Shown here: piece after piece, positions 12,301-21,500 of the stretch | Position numbering within the stretch: position 1 is the first letter of the stretch | Layout: the number at the start of each line of letters is the position of its first letter | From: Mnemiopsis leidyi | Lineage: Eukaryota; Ctenophora; Tentaculata; Lobata; Bolinopsidae | Direction: 5' to 3' | Assembly (NCBI GenBank): GCA_000226015.1 | Contig: JH153392.1 | Location: 34,148 to 61,174, forward strand | DNA length: 27,027 nt | Made by a program: the position numbers and the translations under genes | Notes under the pieces: generated by a model | What the model saw: the letters and a program-made list of their open reading frames with translations, nothing else | Database searches by the model: none | What the model was told of the DNA's origin: nothing

Positions 12301-15207
12301 GTATTTCAATTGCCACACTCTAGAGGAAAAGATGATGATTTCTAGTAGGCCAGTAGGGAGGCAGGTTGTAAGGACCTTGTCTGACCCTCATTCGAAGCGA
12401 ACAGAGAATGTAATGACGGGAGGGTGCGCGCTGTACAAGTAGGGACCTCACCCTTAGATCAGTTAATCAGACTCCCTTCTCATATGTTCCGTCTTTTCTT
12501 CTACATCGTCTATGTAACATTGTTACACTGTAACAACAGTGCACTTCCTGTTCATGCTCCCTTCGCTTTGTTACCTCTTTTGTCCCATATCCGGTTTGTT
12601 TACTAATCCATAAATTTAAAATGGTAAGTAAGCCCTTTTTCGAATTGTTAGCAAGTTTTTGGTATGATGTAATGAAAACAATGATACAGCCCAAAAAAGC
12701 CATGTGAAAGCAAATTTTAAAGTTTAGGTAGTACAGTTTTTTCAGTACTGATGAAAATTGCAATTCACAAACTGTACTTGAAACCACTTCAAGTAAAAGA
12801 TTAGCATTTTGTAACAAACAGTGCAAATTTTTCAACAAGACTTCTCAACAGAACACAAATTAGTTTTGATTTGCATTTTATTCAAAGTCATATTCGCCTT
12901 TGATTATTGTTCACTGTAAAAAAGATTAGCCCATGGTTATTTTCATATTTTGATTTCTATTGTCAATATGAGTATGACTCCAAGTCCAATATCAAGGTAA
13001 ATTTAGAGACAACCTCCCTAAAACTAAAATCAATGGAAGCAATATGAAGTTGCAAATTTATGCAGAGCATTAGAGAAAGTAACTTCAAAGGCTGGTGGGT
13101 TCCACAATTCGTAAATCTATATTAGTAACAGCTTTCGTAAAAGTAAGTGACAACTCCCGACCTCACAATACGGTATTGCAGTGTTTTGCAGGGAGTTGTC
13201 GCAAATTTGTTTTTATACATGAGAGTGTTTCTCGTTATTGATCGTACCTCCTTATTGGTCAATCGTTGTCACATGTCCAAGCAAATTTTTGAAATCTCCC
13301 CACGAATTCTGCACTATTAGAAAGTATTGACTAACTAAACTCACCCTAGATCGGAGTGTCGGAAACAGCTGACGATGTAGTTGACGCTGGAAGACCCAAA
13401 GCTTCATCTTTCGAACGTGCCAACATGTTTCGAGCGAACGGGGCGGTTAGTCCAAGTTAAAATTTTATTTCTAAATTAAAATTTGTCCTGAAAATTCATT
13501 GTTCATATTGGTCACCTTCTTTTTGAAAAAGTTGATTGCTAAAAATCGGTCATTTTACTATTTGCTACAGAAATCGCCAATTTTTTTGTTAAATTCAGTA
13601 AGGTAAGGCAGTAACGGTTTCATATCAATCGGATTTATTAACTGAGGTAAACAACTACTTCTGTCACAAAAAGTCAAGAAAGCGCTCAGAAATGACAAAA
13701 TAAAACACGTTTCCTACTATAGTACTACTAGTTACTAGTGATACTACCGCGTAATTCAATGTACTACTAATAGTTGACACTGATGAAACAAAACCAAAAA
13801 GCCACACTAGATATACCTGCAGCCAGTCAGTTAAATACCTACAAATACTGTGCCATGTTAATAAAAAACTGGAGTTGCAAATTTTGATGACTAGTTAACC
13901 GTTGGAATTAGATTCAAATACAAATATTAGTGAGGCATTATTAAACTTATTTTTGACCATCTGTAATTCATTTCAAAAAGGTCAGACCTTTTTAAAGAGA
14001 TTTACATGGTCAAAAGTTGAAAACGAAAGCATGTCAGATGATGAATATTAGACTTAAGACTTAATCGTTAAAACCGAAAAACGAAATGAGTTTTTGCAGG
14101 CTCCTTGAAATGTGTGAAATCAAGTACGTACAGTTACACGGAAATTGGACTTAAGTTAATTTGGCCATTAAAAACGATAGCATCTTTGAGAAATTCGGTA
14201 ATGCAAAAATAACACATATATCTATATCATACTTCTCCTACCCTAATCCGCGTCGAAACCGGTCGCAAGGAGAGCACTTAGCAATTAGTGCCATAAGAGA
14301 TTTCAAAATCAAATTAAATGTCAGAACGTTTTTCCAATAATAGTACCATACGAACCTATGTCCAATGTCCATTTCTGCAAGTGCAAGTATAACGCAGAAT
14401 GTGGACGCCTGTCGCTCGGGTTTCTAATTTAAACCTCACTTGATGTGAATTAAAGCCGTAAACTTAGGCGAAAGTAAGCCATACAGGTATAGCTTAATGA
14501 GTTAATGATTATTGAGGTTTATTAATAGCTATGACTGCACTGTGTGTCCTAACTGAGGTTAAATTACGTGAAAATGGGGGAAAACGGATTTGCGTGATTT
14601 GTATAATGACCACTCCTTAATTCAAATTCTATAATCAAGCAAGTTTTTTCAATCTTTAAGTTTTATTTAACTTCAAGATTGAAAATTATTGTCAATGGAA
14701 TTCGAAAGAGTTACATGTCTTATACGCTAAACAACGAAAAAATTCTAGTGATTTTACAACCTCTTCTAATCACCCCACATATTTATTTCCCCCTAATATT
14801 TATTTCCCCAAATATTTATTTCACACAAATATTTATTTCCCCCAAATGTTTATTTCCCCCGAATATTTATTTCCCCTAAATGTTTATTTCTCCCAAATGT
14901 TATTTCCCCTAAATGTTTATTTCTCCCAAATGTTTATATCCCCCAAATGTTTATTTCCTCCAAATATTTATTTCCCACAAATATTTATTTCCCCCAAATA
15001 TTTATTTCCTCAAAATGTTTATTTCCCCAAATGTTTATTTCCCACAAACAGTAATATAACGCTAATCATCCCTTCGTTCAGATCACTGGATCAAGAGGGG
15101 ACTCCTACGCTGTTGGGTTCTCCTCAGTCAGCTACAACGCCGAGTCCGGGAACATGGACGTGTTCAATCCTTACACCGCCTCCCCAACTCACCCTCCCCA
15201 CATCTAA
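2336..15207 (+). CDS. TMEM145: TMEM145/GPR180-like GOST-family seven-transmembrane protein, 11 exons, N-terminus missing
   Basis: Exons read by splice consensus and phase are 2336-2432, 3031-3112, 3228-3309, 3467-3538, 5231-5299, 6172-6252, 6735-6789, 7581-7674, 7973-8157, 9266-9446 and 15082-15207 (TAA). All junctions agree in phase and give 373 residues. Recognisable TMEM145/GPR180 landmarks in order are RARWWYFAVSNC at the end of the luminal domain, LTNGKTFWTKHVSADEIG, ILETD leading into TM1, RQLYHTSFKIFMA, LILLSKGWTV, MFDPGEVLYEYES, FFAAYSIWFLAKP and LTRPSTNNKMFPYNVKTSQ, then a short polar tail. The family (GOLD-type luminal domain plus a seven-helix GOST core, Pfam GpcrRhopsn4) is membrane-bound in the secretory pathway or at the cell surface. 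The signal peptide and about 100 N-terminal residues are not placed. The last intron, about 5.6 kb, contains another gene. Confidence 0.88.
3672..3720. repeat. Tandem duplication of about 19 bp
   Basis: Two adjacent copies of a CC(A/G)GTTTTACTTTTGCAAA unit lie in the fourth recovered intron (3539-5230). Just upstream, at about 3631-3653, GTGGGCA is repeated inverted as TGCCCAC. Confidence 0.5.
3941..4003 (+). repeat. Dispersed repeat, copy 1
   Basis: The stretch TGTTACCCGACTCGCGC (3941-3957), then CGTTAGAAAGTTAGACGGA, then TATCATCTCGTCAA recurs in the same order, inverted, at about 24181-24260. The flanks differ, so this looks like a diverged short interspersed element rather than a segmental duplication. 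Confidence 0.55.
4879..4948. repeat. Nested inverted repeat (cruciform/MITE-like)
   Basis: The outer arms are GTCAAACACCT (4879-4889) and AGGTGTTTGAC (4938-4948). The inner arms are TACCGCCG (4898-4905) and CGGCGGTA (4928-4935). The two stems stack into one compact foldback of about 70 bases in a TMEM145-like intron. The remaining intron sequence at 3539-5230 has no gene I can support. Confidence 0.55.
5310..5915. repeat. Tandem repeat array of about 50-70 bp units, each with a hairpin
   Basis: About 11 units share the core TTTCACTTTGTATAGAAACTC followed by ATCATCTTTTTATACAAATTC. Within each unit TTTGTATA and TATACAAA are inverted copies separated by about 20 bases. Units vary by insertions such as ATCACAC. 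The array fills most of the intron between exons 5231-5299 and 6172-6252. Open frames across it are repeat artefacts. Confidence 0.9.
6626..6713. repeat. Tandem duplication of a 38-bp unit
   Basis: The unit begins AATTTCCAGAAAAAACCCAG and contains GCACTAACGTCAG. There are two full copies and a third start, ending just before the acceptor of exon 6735-6789. Each copy carries a TTTCCAG acceptor-like string, so it could compete with the true splice site. Confidence 0.75.
7581..9446 (+). other. TMEM145: TMEM145-like exons 8-10 (TM4-TM7 region)
   Basis: Exon 7581-7674 carries a helix ending LIVTLFWSAY. Exon 7973-8157 carries DPGEVLYEYESLPGY and FFAAYSIW. Exon 9266-9446 carries the last helices and LTRPSTNNKMFPYNVKTSQ. 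Donors are GTAAGT, GTAAGT and GTCAGT. Exon 10 ends in phase 0, which matters because two different downstream acceptors (10950 and 15081) are both phase compatible. The 1.1-kb intron at 8158-9265 shows no other gene. Confidence 0.88.
10951..12015 (+). CDS. Intronless seven-transmembrane receptor-like protein, nested in a TMEM145-like intron
   Basis: ATG at 10960 to TAA at 12013-12015 gives 351 residues. Seven hydrophobic segments are visible, including FFATLFILVFLTGLILPLI, a helix around residues 64-86, SYALLMLLCGFRYLAMI (the third helix ends FRYLAM where rhodopsin-class receptors have DRY), SPIICSIGALVLTGYWIW, YLFMVLLSVIFSILNI, MSILVMNLFSTFLLVLNVL and AAFNAVSFTIISSSFRHF. The overall plan is that of a class A-like receptor, but NPxxY is not preserved and I recognise no ligand class. 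A strong acceptor (ACTTTTATTTTCAG) ends at 10950, nine bases before the ATG. The message is therefore probably trans-spliced, spliced from a 5' exon, or joined to TMEM145 exon 10. The tail is basic and proline-rich. Confidence 0.8.
   Translation, partial: QTVMAIFGDIKITLPTFNFIVWSKDANKWDVFCNYFFATLFILVFLTGLILPLIVYYHSRQKRTMANILFLTIAILDTFRSLYFPLILVPKLLAPIEDIEEYVQYDYEGWFGVLNSFLAFVPPQMSYALLMLLCGFRYLAMITAMNPNINLKPIKILSPIICSIGALVLTGYWIWGMVRYRSHGFAFVRITQCAFPADIEWMLGSNDYLHTCIGSYLFMVLLSVIFSILNIQFLKKSAGQTPCEAANRNLRRSMMSILVMNLFSTFLLVLNVLWMYYQVKNKSYTYFPTYIDALRFTALYGFPLTQAAFNAVSFTIISSSFRHFVRNLSPVKKIWPVASPPANLRLQPMQPQRP
12015..12200 (+). other. Overlapping small ORF made of 15-residue repeats (45-bp minisatellite)
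   Basis: The receptor stop and an ATG overlap as TAATG. The new frame runs 61 codons. It consists of about four 45-base repeats (12018-12062, 12063-12107, 12108-12152, 12153 to about 12186), each encoding TNTATKNLMNFTSTR with small changes. Unit length is a multiple of three, so all copies share a frame. It may be untranslated 3' UTR repeat, or a frameshifted continuation of the receptor tail. Confidence 0.5.
12260..12265 (+). terminator. Polyadenylation signal of the nested receptor gene
   Basis: AATAAA lies 245 bases after the receptor stop and 60 bases after the repeat ORF stop. It supports a transcript end of its own inside the TMEM145-like intron. Confidence 0.5.
12300..14770. other. 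Long intronic stretch without a supported gene
   Basis: AT-rich sequence inside the last TMEM145-like intron. The longest open frame (- strand, 12467-12838, 123 codons) has no recognisable domain and poor protein-like composition. It contains a nested foldback at 13149-13200 and several short CTACTA/TAGTAG palindromic runs near 13715-13770. Confidence 0.5.
13149..13200. repeat. Nested hairpin
   Basis: GACAACTCCC at 13149-13158 pairs with GGGAGTTGTC at 13191-13200. Inside lies the palindrome CAATACGGTATTG (13166-13178). A 16-base string at its right edge (13198-13213) also occurs at 7841-7856. Confidence 0.45.
14776..15049. repeat. Pyrimidine-rich 16-17 bp tandem repeat array
   Basis: About 16 variant copies of a unit like AATGTTTATTTCCCCCA end about 30 bases before the acceptor of the TMEM145-like terminal exon. 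The sense strand is rich in TTTCCCC. Open frames here are repeat artefacts. Confidence 0.9.
15082..15207 (+). other. TMEM145: TMEM145-like terminal exon
   Basis: The acceptor CCTTCGTTCAG ends at 15081. The exon encodes 41 residues beginning ITGSRGDSYAVGFSSVSYN and ends with TAA at 15205-15207. It continues the TSQ end of exon 10 in frame, as the family's cytoplasmic tail does. An AATAAA lies at 15344-15349. Confidence 0.75.
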
Positions 15208-15343
15208 CTCCAAGAATTTGGTTTTACAATATCTTGGTGGACAGTTGTCTTTCCGTTCAGCTTTCTGCCTTACTTTGTCTTCACTGTTTGAACTGACGAA
15301 CTGTGGCCAGTCTTTGCAGAAAGTGCGATGGTAACCGACAATG

Positions 15344-15349
15344 AATAAA
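15344..15349 (+). terminator. Polyadenylation signal of the TMEM145-like gene
   Basis: AATAAA 137 bases after the stop codon of the terminal exon; GT-rich sequence follows. Confidence 0.5.
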
Positions 15350-15970
15350 AATTAGGGACATGCTATTGTTCGTTCGTGGAAATTTTTGCACTAGCCCCGT
15401 TTTTATTTTTACAGTTAAAACCGTTGAAACTCTTTGGTGGCTCGGCCAATAAAAAGCAAATATCATGTTAATGTTATAAAGCTTTTTTTTTCTGATTTGC
15501 AGCTGTGTGGCACAAAATTTTTGTGGCACAAAAACGCCGATTACGTTCCAGTCAATCATTGCTCTTGGGAATGACTTTGGTTAGTGGAGCTCCTGTGCCA
15601 ATTTTCATTAATATTGAACGAAGAAAGATAGTTAAAATTGGGTTATGAGTTATGACTTACCTGAGGGATGGAAATCCATCAGGTTGAGAGAAAGGTTCAA
15701 AGGGTCACAAAAAATTTATCTCCCGATTTGATCTTAAAAAATGGAAAGTTTGAAGTGGTAACCAAATCACGTGTTGCTACCTTTTTTCACAACAACATTT
15801 TTCCAAAGACAAATGTCGATTTAGTATTGCCACACTGAGTGCTAGATTTCATTCACTTATCAACATCAGTATATAACATCATTATCAGGAAATAATTGTC
15901 TTACATTTGGATAGCTGATATTAGCATCCCTCCTCATTGATTATGGCCGAAACAATAACATTGACGCGGT
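15350..15970. other. Intergenic stretch, nothing recognised
   Basis: Between the TMEM145-like polyadenylation signal and the CCAAT cluster I see no coding frame with protein-like composition, no repeat array and no RNA gene. Confidence 0.4.
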
Positions 15971-15975
15971 TATCT

Positions 15976-16155
15976 ATTGGTCCAATCACAGCTCCGGATT
16001 AACCAATATGCAGGCACCTTCACTGTCACGTGCTTTCTTTCCGCCAATCATATTCATATTGAGCGGAGCTTGAGAGACGCGCGGTCTAATAATCGTGTTC
16101 GTGGACGACGGACGTATTGCACTGATTACTTCTTCCTTATCTCATTTTATAAAGT
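15976..16155 (+). promoter_or_regulatory. CCAAT-cluster promoter-like region with TATA
   Basis: ATTGGTCCAAT (15976-15986) holds a back-to-back inverted and direct CCAAT. Further CCAAT boxes lie at 16003-16007 and 16044-16048. A CACGTG lies at 16027-16032 and TTTATAAAG at 16146-16154. Four CCAAT motifs within about 75 bases suggest an NF-Y-type promoter directed rightwards, towards the possible small gene at 16439-16808. Confidence 0.4.
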
Positions 16156-16438
16156 CAGTTATCCGAGTTTGGCATCCTTTAAGTTTAGCAATCGTTTTCA
16201 CGAAGAGAGCTGCGCTTTCATCATTCGTGTCATATAGTTTGCTGCCTCCGTGCTAAAATCAGAATGTGATTTTTCGATGGTCGTCTAGGAAAATTGGTTA
16301 TGAAGGTTTTTATTTGAGCTGTTTGCCTCAAGCCGACAAGCCATATATTTTTGACATAATTATCCGTTACATCGCAACTTACATGGCCGCTAGAATGTTG
16401 ATCTTGCCTTTCCTATTTCTATTCTTGTGATAGAATTA

Positions 16439-16808
16439 ATGGAGTTTAGACCCTTTCCTCATCGACTAGGTGAGTGGATAACTTAAGATATTGTCCTGGA
16501 AACCCTTGATTTTGAAATATAAAAATTTTGATTTTTCCTATTTTAGTGAAAATTGGCACAACTGTTTCGCTTACTTATAAGTTACCCGGGTTAATCAATC
16601 AATGAGTTCGGCACTAAAGCGTTCGGCACTAAAGAGAAGTTGTTCCCTGGAACTTGGTCGGATATTTTTAGGTCAGCCTGTGCAATCATTCCATCTACTT
16701 TTTCTTCAAGTCAGGTTGAATGGAGAATTCCTTGAAAAGATTTTATCGAAACTTATACAGCTAGGCAAACTCTATTCAATTGAAATACGTTGTTTTAGTG
16801 GCAATTAA
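16439..16808 (+). CDS. Possible two-exon small gene, unknown product (about 55 residues)
   Basis: ATG at 16439 starts a 10-codon piece (MEFRPFPHRL) that ends at a good donor (CTAG|GTGAGT, 16470). The acceptor ATATTTTTAG ends at 16671. Joining exons 16439-16469 and 16672-16808 keeps the frame and gives a 55-residue protein whose second half (LEKILSKLIQLGKLYSIEI) looks amphipathic. ATTAAA overlaps the stop. It lies downstream of the CCAAT/TATA block and converges with the TIR-galectin gene. I recognise no family, and the first exon is very short. It could equally be a non-coding transcript. Confidence 0.25.
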
Positions 16809-16809
16809 A

Positions 16810-17208
16810 AAGACGCAGGCTGTTTTTGCTTTTTTGTAAATATTGTTCGATATTTGTATATAGTTCAGTTAAATTGTTCGTTTATATTTCTACATTCTTT
16901 ACAAAAATCAAAATATAATTCACCTAAACCTTCATAAGTAAAAAACATGATACCATTATATAGTTGTGCCCCATACAGTTTTGGTTATCATTATGTAAAA
17001 TAAGTAGTTTATGACCGCATTTGCAGTCTGTATTGACAATTCACTTTCTAGTGTGTGCTTGATAACATATCCTAGTGTGTGCTTAATAACATCCTACGAT
17101 CGTTTAAGTTGTAAACATCGTGACACTAGCCTTCATGACAAATCACAGTAGGTCGCAGTTGTTCTTGACTGCAGTCCATTCTAAAGGAATTATAAAACTC
17201 CCAGTAAT
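16810..17208. other. Gap between convergent genes
   Basis: AT-rich sequence that probably includes the 3' UTR of the minus-strand TIR-galectin gene. No canonical AATAAA was found on the minus strand here; variants such as CATAAA (near 17010) occur. A short tandem duplication of CTAGTGTGTGCTT(A/G)ATAACAT lies at about 17049-17092. Confidence 0.4.
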
Positions 17209-18513
17209 CTACAAAATCTCCCGGAAGTAAGAGGTGCCGTCTGGCATGTTCAACTCAGTCCAAACATTGTCCTTGACATCCCTAAAGCTGATAAACTTAG
17301 CTTTGGTAAAGTCGGCTCTGTGTGGCATTTTCATCTCCAACAACACATTCTCATTATCCTCGTCCTTAGAGAACTCTATCCCGAAAGTCTTCTCTCCGAC
17401 CAGAACAAACAAGTCGAACACCCCGCAAGAGGCCAGTGACTGAGGTATAGCCGCCCTGACCTCTTTACCCCACCCTCCACCAACCATGGAGTTGAGCACT
17501 ACCACCCCCTCCTGAGGTCTGATGGAAACGTGCAGCTGAATGTTCTTCGTGTCTTCCATGATGTTGAGAGCAAACGCGTCCACGTCCTTCCTGAAGTGTC
17601 CGGTGAAGTTAACCACGTCCCCAATGGAGAAGCTCTCAAACTCGTACGTCCCGAAGGATTGGAACATTTGTCTCGGTTTAGGCAGACTGATTTTCTTCCA
17701 TGGGTTCTGGGTGGAGCCGGGTGGGACAAAACATATCACGTGAGTTGCTGCACTTAGGTCGAACACATAAGGGATTCTGTCTCCCACCTTCATGTCGTTC
17801 ACGTATAATTCGATGTTGTCCTCCGCAAACTCAACCTTGATGTGGAAATCTCCATTAGCGTTCCCGTGGGCAAGTTGTTGGAACTCGTCCGATAGATGAA
17901 GGTTAAGTGATCCAGGCCAGGCAGTGTCTAGAGTTGAGTCCAGACATATCGTCCCAGATTGAGGTCTGATATCGAAGTGAAGGAGGTAGTCTCCCTTGCC
18001 TCTCATGATATTGAAGCTATACTTGTCGCCCCCCTGGTACTTCCCCCACACTTCTATACAGTCTCCCACCGTCAGGGCCTGTTCCAGAATCATCTCCTCA
18101 CCCAACTTCACACTCGACGTTCCCTTGCTTTCTTGAGTCACGCGAGGTTCCGGAATCCTAAGTTTCTTCCATCTTCCCAAATCTTCCTGGTCCCTGAGTA
18201 CCACGTTCTTTCCCTGCCTCATGGGGATCCTGATGGGGAAAGTCTTCCTCAACTGCTCTCCGTTCATGAAGAACACCAACTTATCCTCCTCGTACTTGAC
18301 AAGTAGATGGAAGTTTTCATCGTACTCGCCCCTCTCGAACTTCCTGACGACCCTGCTGTCTCGAATCTCAGTCTGCCAGACACCGTTCTCCTTGTTGTTC
18401 ATCACAACGACGTTCTGTGTCGGTCTGATGTCGAAATGGATCAAAACCTCGTTTAGACTGTCACCAACTAGATTGAAGTTAAACTTTTCTCCGTATTCGT
18501 AGAAACCCCAAAC
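17209..18513 (-). CDS. Galectin main exon: rest of CRD1 plus CRD2 and CRD3
   Basis: A 434-codon exon behind the acceptor TGCACTTTCAG. CRD1 has HFDIRP (His245 of the fusion), VVMNN and a GVW..E.R motif, close to the galectin sugar-binding signature with Asp replacing the usual Asn. CRD2 has HFDIRP but ICLDST and AWPGSL, so the W-x-x-E-x-R motif is lost and binding may be altered. CRD3 has HVSIRP, VVLNS and GGGWGKEVR, a nearly complete signature. Each CRD begins with an EVWG- or NFTG-type strand after a (V/I)GD turn. Three tandem CRDs could cross-link glycans. The CRD fold assignment is secure; sugar specificity is not predictable from this. Confidence 0.92.
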   Translation of the reverse strand, partial: VWGFYEYGEKFNFNLVGDSLNEVLIHFDIRPTQNVVVMNNKENGVWQTEIRDSRVVRKFERGEYDENFHLLVKYEEDKLVFFMNGEQLRKTFPIRIPMRQGKNVVLRDQEDLGRWKKLRIPEPRVTQESKGTSSVKLGEEMILEQALTVGDCIEVWGKYQGGDKYSFNIMRGKGDYLLHFDIRPQSGTICLDSTLDTAWPGSLNLHLSDEFQQLAHGNANGDFHIKVEFAEDNIELYVNDMKVGDRIPYVFDLSAATHVICFVPPGSTQNPWKKISLPKPRQMFQSFGTYEFESFSIGDVVNFTGHFRKDVDAFALNIMEDTKNIQLHVSIRPQEGVVVLNSMVGGGWGKEVRAAIPQSLASCGVFDLFVLVGEKTFGIEFSKDEDNENVLLEMKMPHRADFTKAKFISFRDVKDNVWTELNMPDGTSYFREIL

Positions 18514-21500
18514 CTGAAAGTGCAATAGATGTAAATTTAACCACTACAAGATTACATTATTGAAGACAAAAAGATCAAGAGCCATTCAGTCCGAGACATT
18601 TTAGAGTTTTTGAGAATTAGGCTCTTTCTATTTTCTATTGGTGAAATTTGAATTGTTAGTGCATATATACGGGCACAGTGCCAGTATTAGTATTACTGGG
18701 TGTGAAATTTAAAGGTTGCACTAAAGTTACCTCTATCTGATCACCAGGCTCCAGAGGTTGGTTCAGTGGTATGGTGATAGAACTCTCGTCAGGCAGCTCT
18801 ATTACCGTTCCTGTCGCCATTTTTCCTGTAGTAGCTGGATTTCAGTTTCAGCTTTTTTAGATCTTACTCCGATTCCTCAAAAGTATTGGCAACACTAACA
18901 GATCAATAGCATTGGGTAGGCTGGCCTTTTAACTTTGGTCGGCCATTATCAAACTTTAGTATTCAACTGCTAGTTTCATATCTTGGAATTCAATCCTTAC
19001 CAGCTACTGCACGCTGTTTCTTTTTCTTGGGAGCTGGAGCCTTCTTTTTGTTCATGCCGGATTTCAGGGTTACCATCTTTCCCACAGGAGTCTCTGAATT
19101 TTTTGTAATAGTCGGTGAGTAGAATGATGAGAATAGAAAATTTGCATTCTGCCCAGGATTTCCGCTTTAAGTCCAGATCCAAGGTAACTGGAGCGGTCGA
19201 ATTATCTTGTGCATAAGGCCATTAAAACCCCAACCTGATTTGCAGAGTCTAGAGCAGCACTCGGTGAGAAGCTGCGTGATCCTCATTTCAAGCTGCTCAT
19301 CACTCTTGAAGTCTATCCAGAGTTTCCCGGCAGTGAGGATCCCCAACCATCCACTGGCTCTGTAGGGATTTCCCTCCTCTGTTCGGTTTTGTGCCATACA
19401 GGGCACAATCTGAGGGTAGTTTCGAGGTTTAGTGTGCTCAGGAAATAGAAACATTAGCATATAGATCCACAAACCAGCACTAAAGTTTGCAGTAAGCCTG
19501 CAATTCACTTTTGTATTTTAGTTCAGATTGAACTGAGCAGTATTTACAATCAATATATGCTTCTCACAAATAACTAAGCCTTCAACTGTGTGATTGTAAA
19601 AATTGTCATCTCAGGATATGATCGGAACTTAAATTGAACAATTTAAATGAAATCAAGAAATTTTACTATCATTCCAATTAAATCTCGTGTTGAATAATTC
19701 TAAAATCGGCAGTCCTTTATTCGATCAAAACATTTTACATACGCTCTATTATTTGTTCCATGTTTTCGGCATAGTGTGAATAAAAGCTCTCTCAGGTTTT
19801 TTGATTTTAGACTTATCAGGCCTAAACAAGAGAACGTGGTTTTCTTTGTCAAACTCATAAATCAGTCCCTCGGTGATGGTAACTATAATCCCTAGTGGAT
19901 AATACATCGGTGGAATAAAAATTTCAGTCGGAGCATCGATTTCAGGATCCAAAAAGAAGTCGTAGCCCATGGAGTAAGTGTCGGGGTCCCAGGTGAGCTT
20001 CAGCGGAGTTCCTGCAGTAGCACGTGGGTACGCCCTCACGAACGGTTTCAGAATATTCCACTGAACATGGCCCTGACCGTCAAAGAAGTCCTCATCCCAG
20101 TATGTCCAAGAAGCAAAGTGATCGTCAGCTATTCTCATCATGTCCTCACACTGGACCGTATCGGAGGAGTTCTTGTTCCCATCAGGCTGACACCCGCCGA
20201 ATTCCGTCAGGAAGAACCCTCCTCCAGTCTGCCTGATATCCTCCCGGGCAGTAGAAATAATATCTCGAGCCTGTATCTCGTCACATACCACCTTCTGGAA
20301 GAGAGTGAGGGGGTCGTGGGTACCGTCATGTAGCCAGCAGTAGAGGTGGTAGGACAAAGCACTTCTGTCCATGAACTGAGGACCTCCTGGTACCATCTCC
20401 ATTCCCGTACCCAGAGTCTCCCCGTTCAGAACGTAGCCCCAGGTGACAGGTTCGTACATGATGATGGTGTCGTTATCTACTTCTCTGATAGCTCTAGCAA
20501 TCCTGTGGTACATCGGGAGAAGGTTCTGTGATCCCGCTTTTCCTGGCAGGAACAAGAGGGGATCCTTCCAGACGTTACCAGCCCAGGGCTCGTTTATCAG
20601 CTCGTATCCCAACACACTAGTCACATCTTTAAATGTGGAAGCTACTTTCTTCCAGAATGCTATCAGCATGTCTTGAGAGTGGTTAACGTTGTCGTAAAGT
20701 CCTTGAAAAGCGACTCCGCAATCTTCAGTTAAATATTGCTTGGCCCAGTTACCTCCGTAAAAAGGTTTAGTAGAATTCCAAGGCCAAGGGTAGGGGTTGT
20801 TCGCCTTGGGGAGGAGACCCACCAGCCAGGAAGGTGCTCCGTCGTAAGTTCCGAACCTCTTGGAGAGTACGTCCTGGTGCATGTCGAGAAAAGCGTAGAG
20901 GCCGTTGTCAGCGAGATTACTAAGCTGGTCTCTGATAACTTGGAGGTAAGTTTCGTTGTACTTTCCTTGTTGTGGCTCAACTCCGGACCACATAGTTCCT
21001 AGTCGGACTGCGTTAAAACCCCACTCTTTGTAGTGCTTTACGAGCGACCTGTTGCTCATGTGTTGTGGGTACCATGGAAACGCTTTGTTGACTGCGTTAA
21101 AACCGTGAAATATCCGAACTCTGCCGGTATTATCAACAAAGTGACCGTCTTGTCTCACTTTTATTCTGGAAAATTTGGTTGAAACCTCTCCTAATTGTAG
21201 GAAAACTAGTACAAGAACCACGAATATTGACATGGAGTTCGTCATCAGTTAATCCTGATTCCTAAATGAAACCAATTGTGAAAAAGTAAAACTTTTAAAA
21301 GATGTCAAGAAAAACGTCTGTTAGCATTTGCTTATATGCTAGCAAAATTTAAGTATCTTAATGTCAGCTACTTAACGTCAGCTACTTAAAATTCTGATAA
21401 AATTATAACAAGTTATACTTTTGGTGCTACGCGGATTAAAAAATGTCGCAGCTGGGATTGAATAAGTACTATTGCGCTAAATCTAAACTTAACTTAGTAA

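Noticed and set aside
12467..12838. 123-codon open frame on - strand
   Set aside because: No recognisable domain and no splice or promoter context; AT-rich chance frame.
14679..15334. Frames of 66 and 162 codons on + strand
   Set aside because: They read through the 16-17 bp repeat, and across the true terminal exon in the wrong frame.
15977..16237. 86-codon frame on + strand
   Set aside because: It overlaps the CCAAT/TATA promoter-like block and has no recognisable domain; more likely promoter and UTR sequence.
20024..21002. Multiple frames opposite endoglycoceramidase A
   Set aside because: They are shadows of the GH5 coding sequence; the minus strand carries the catalytic motifs.
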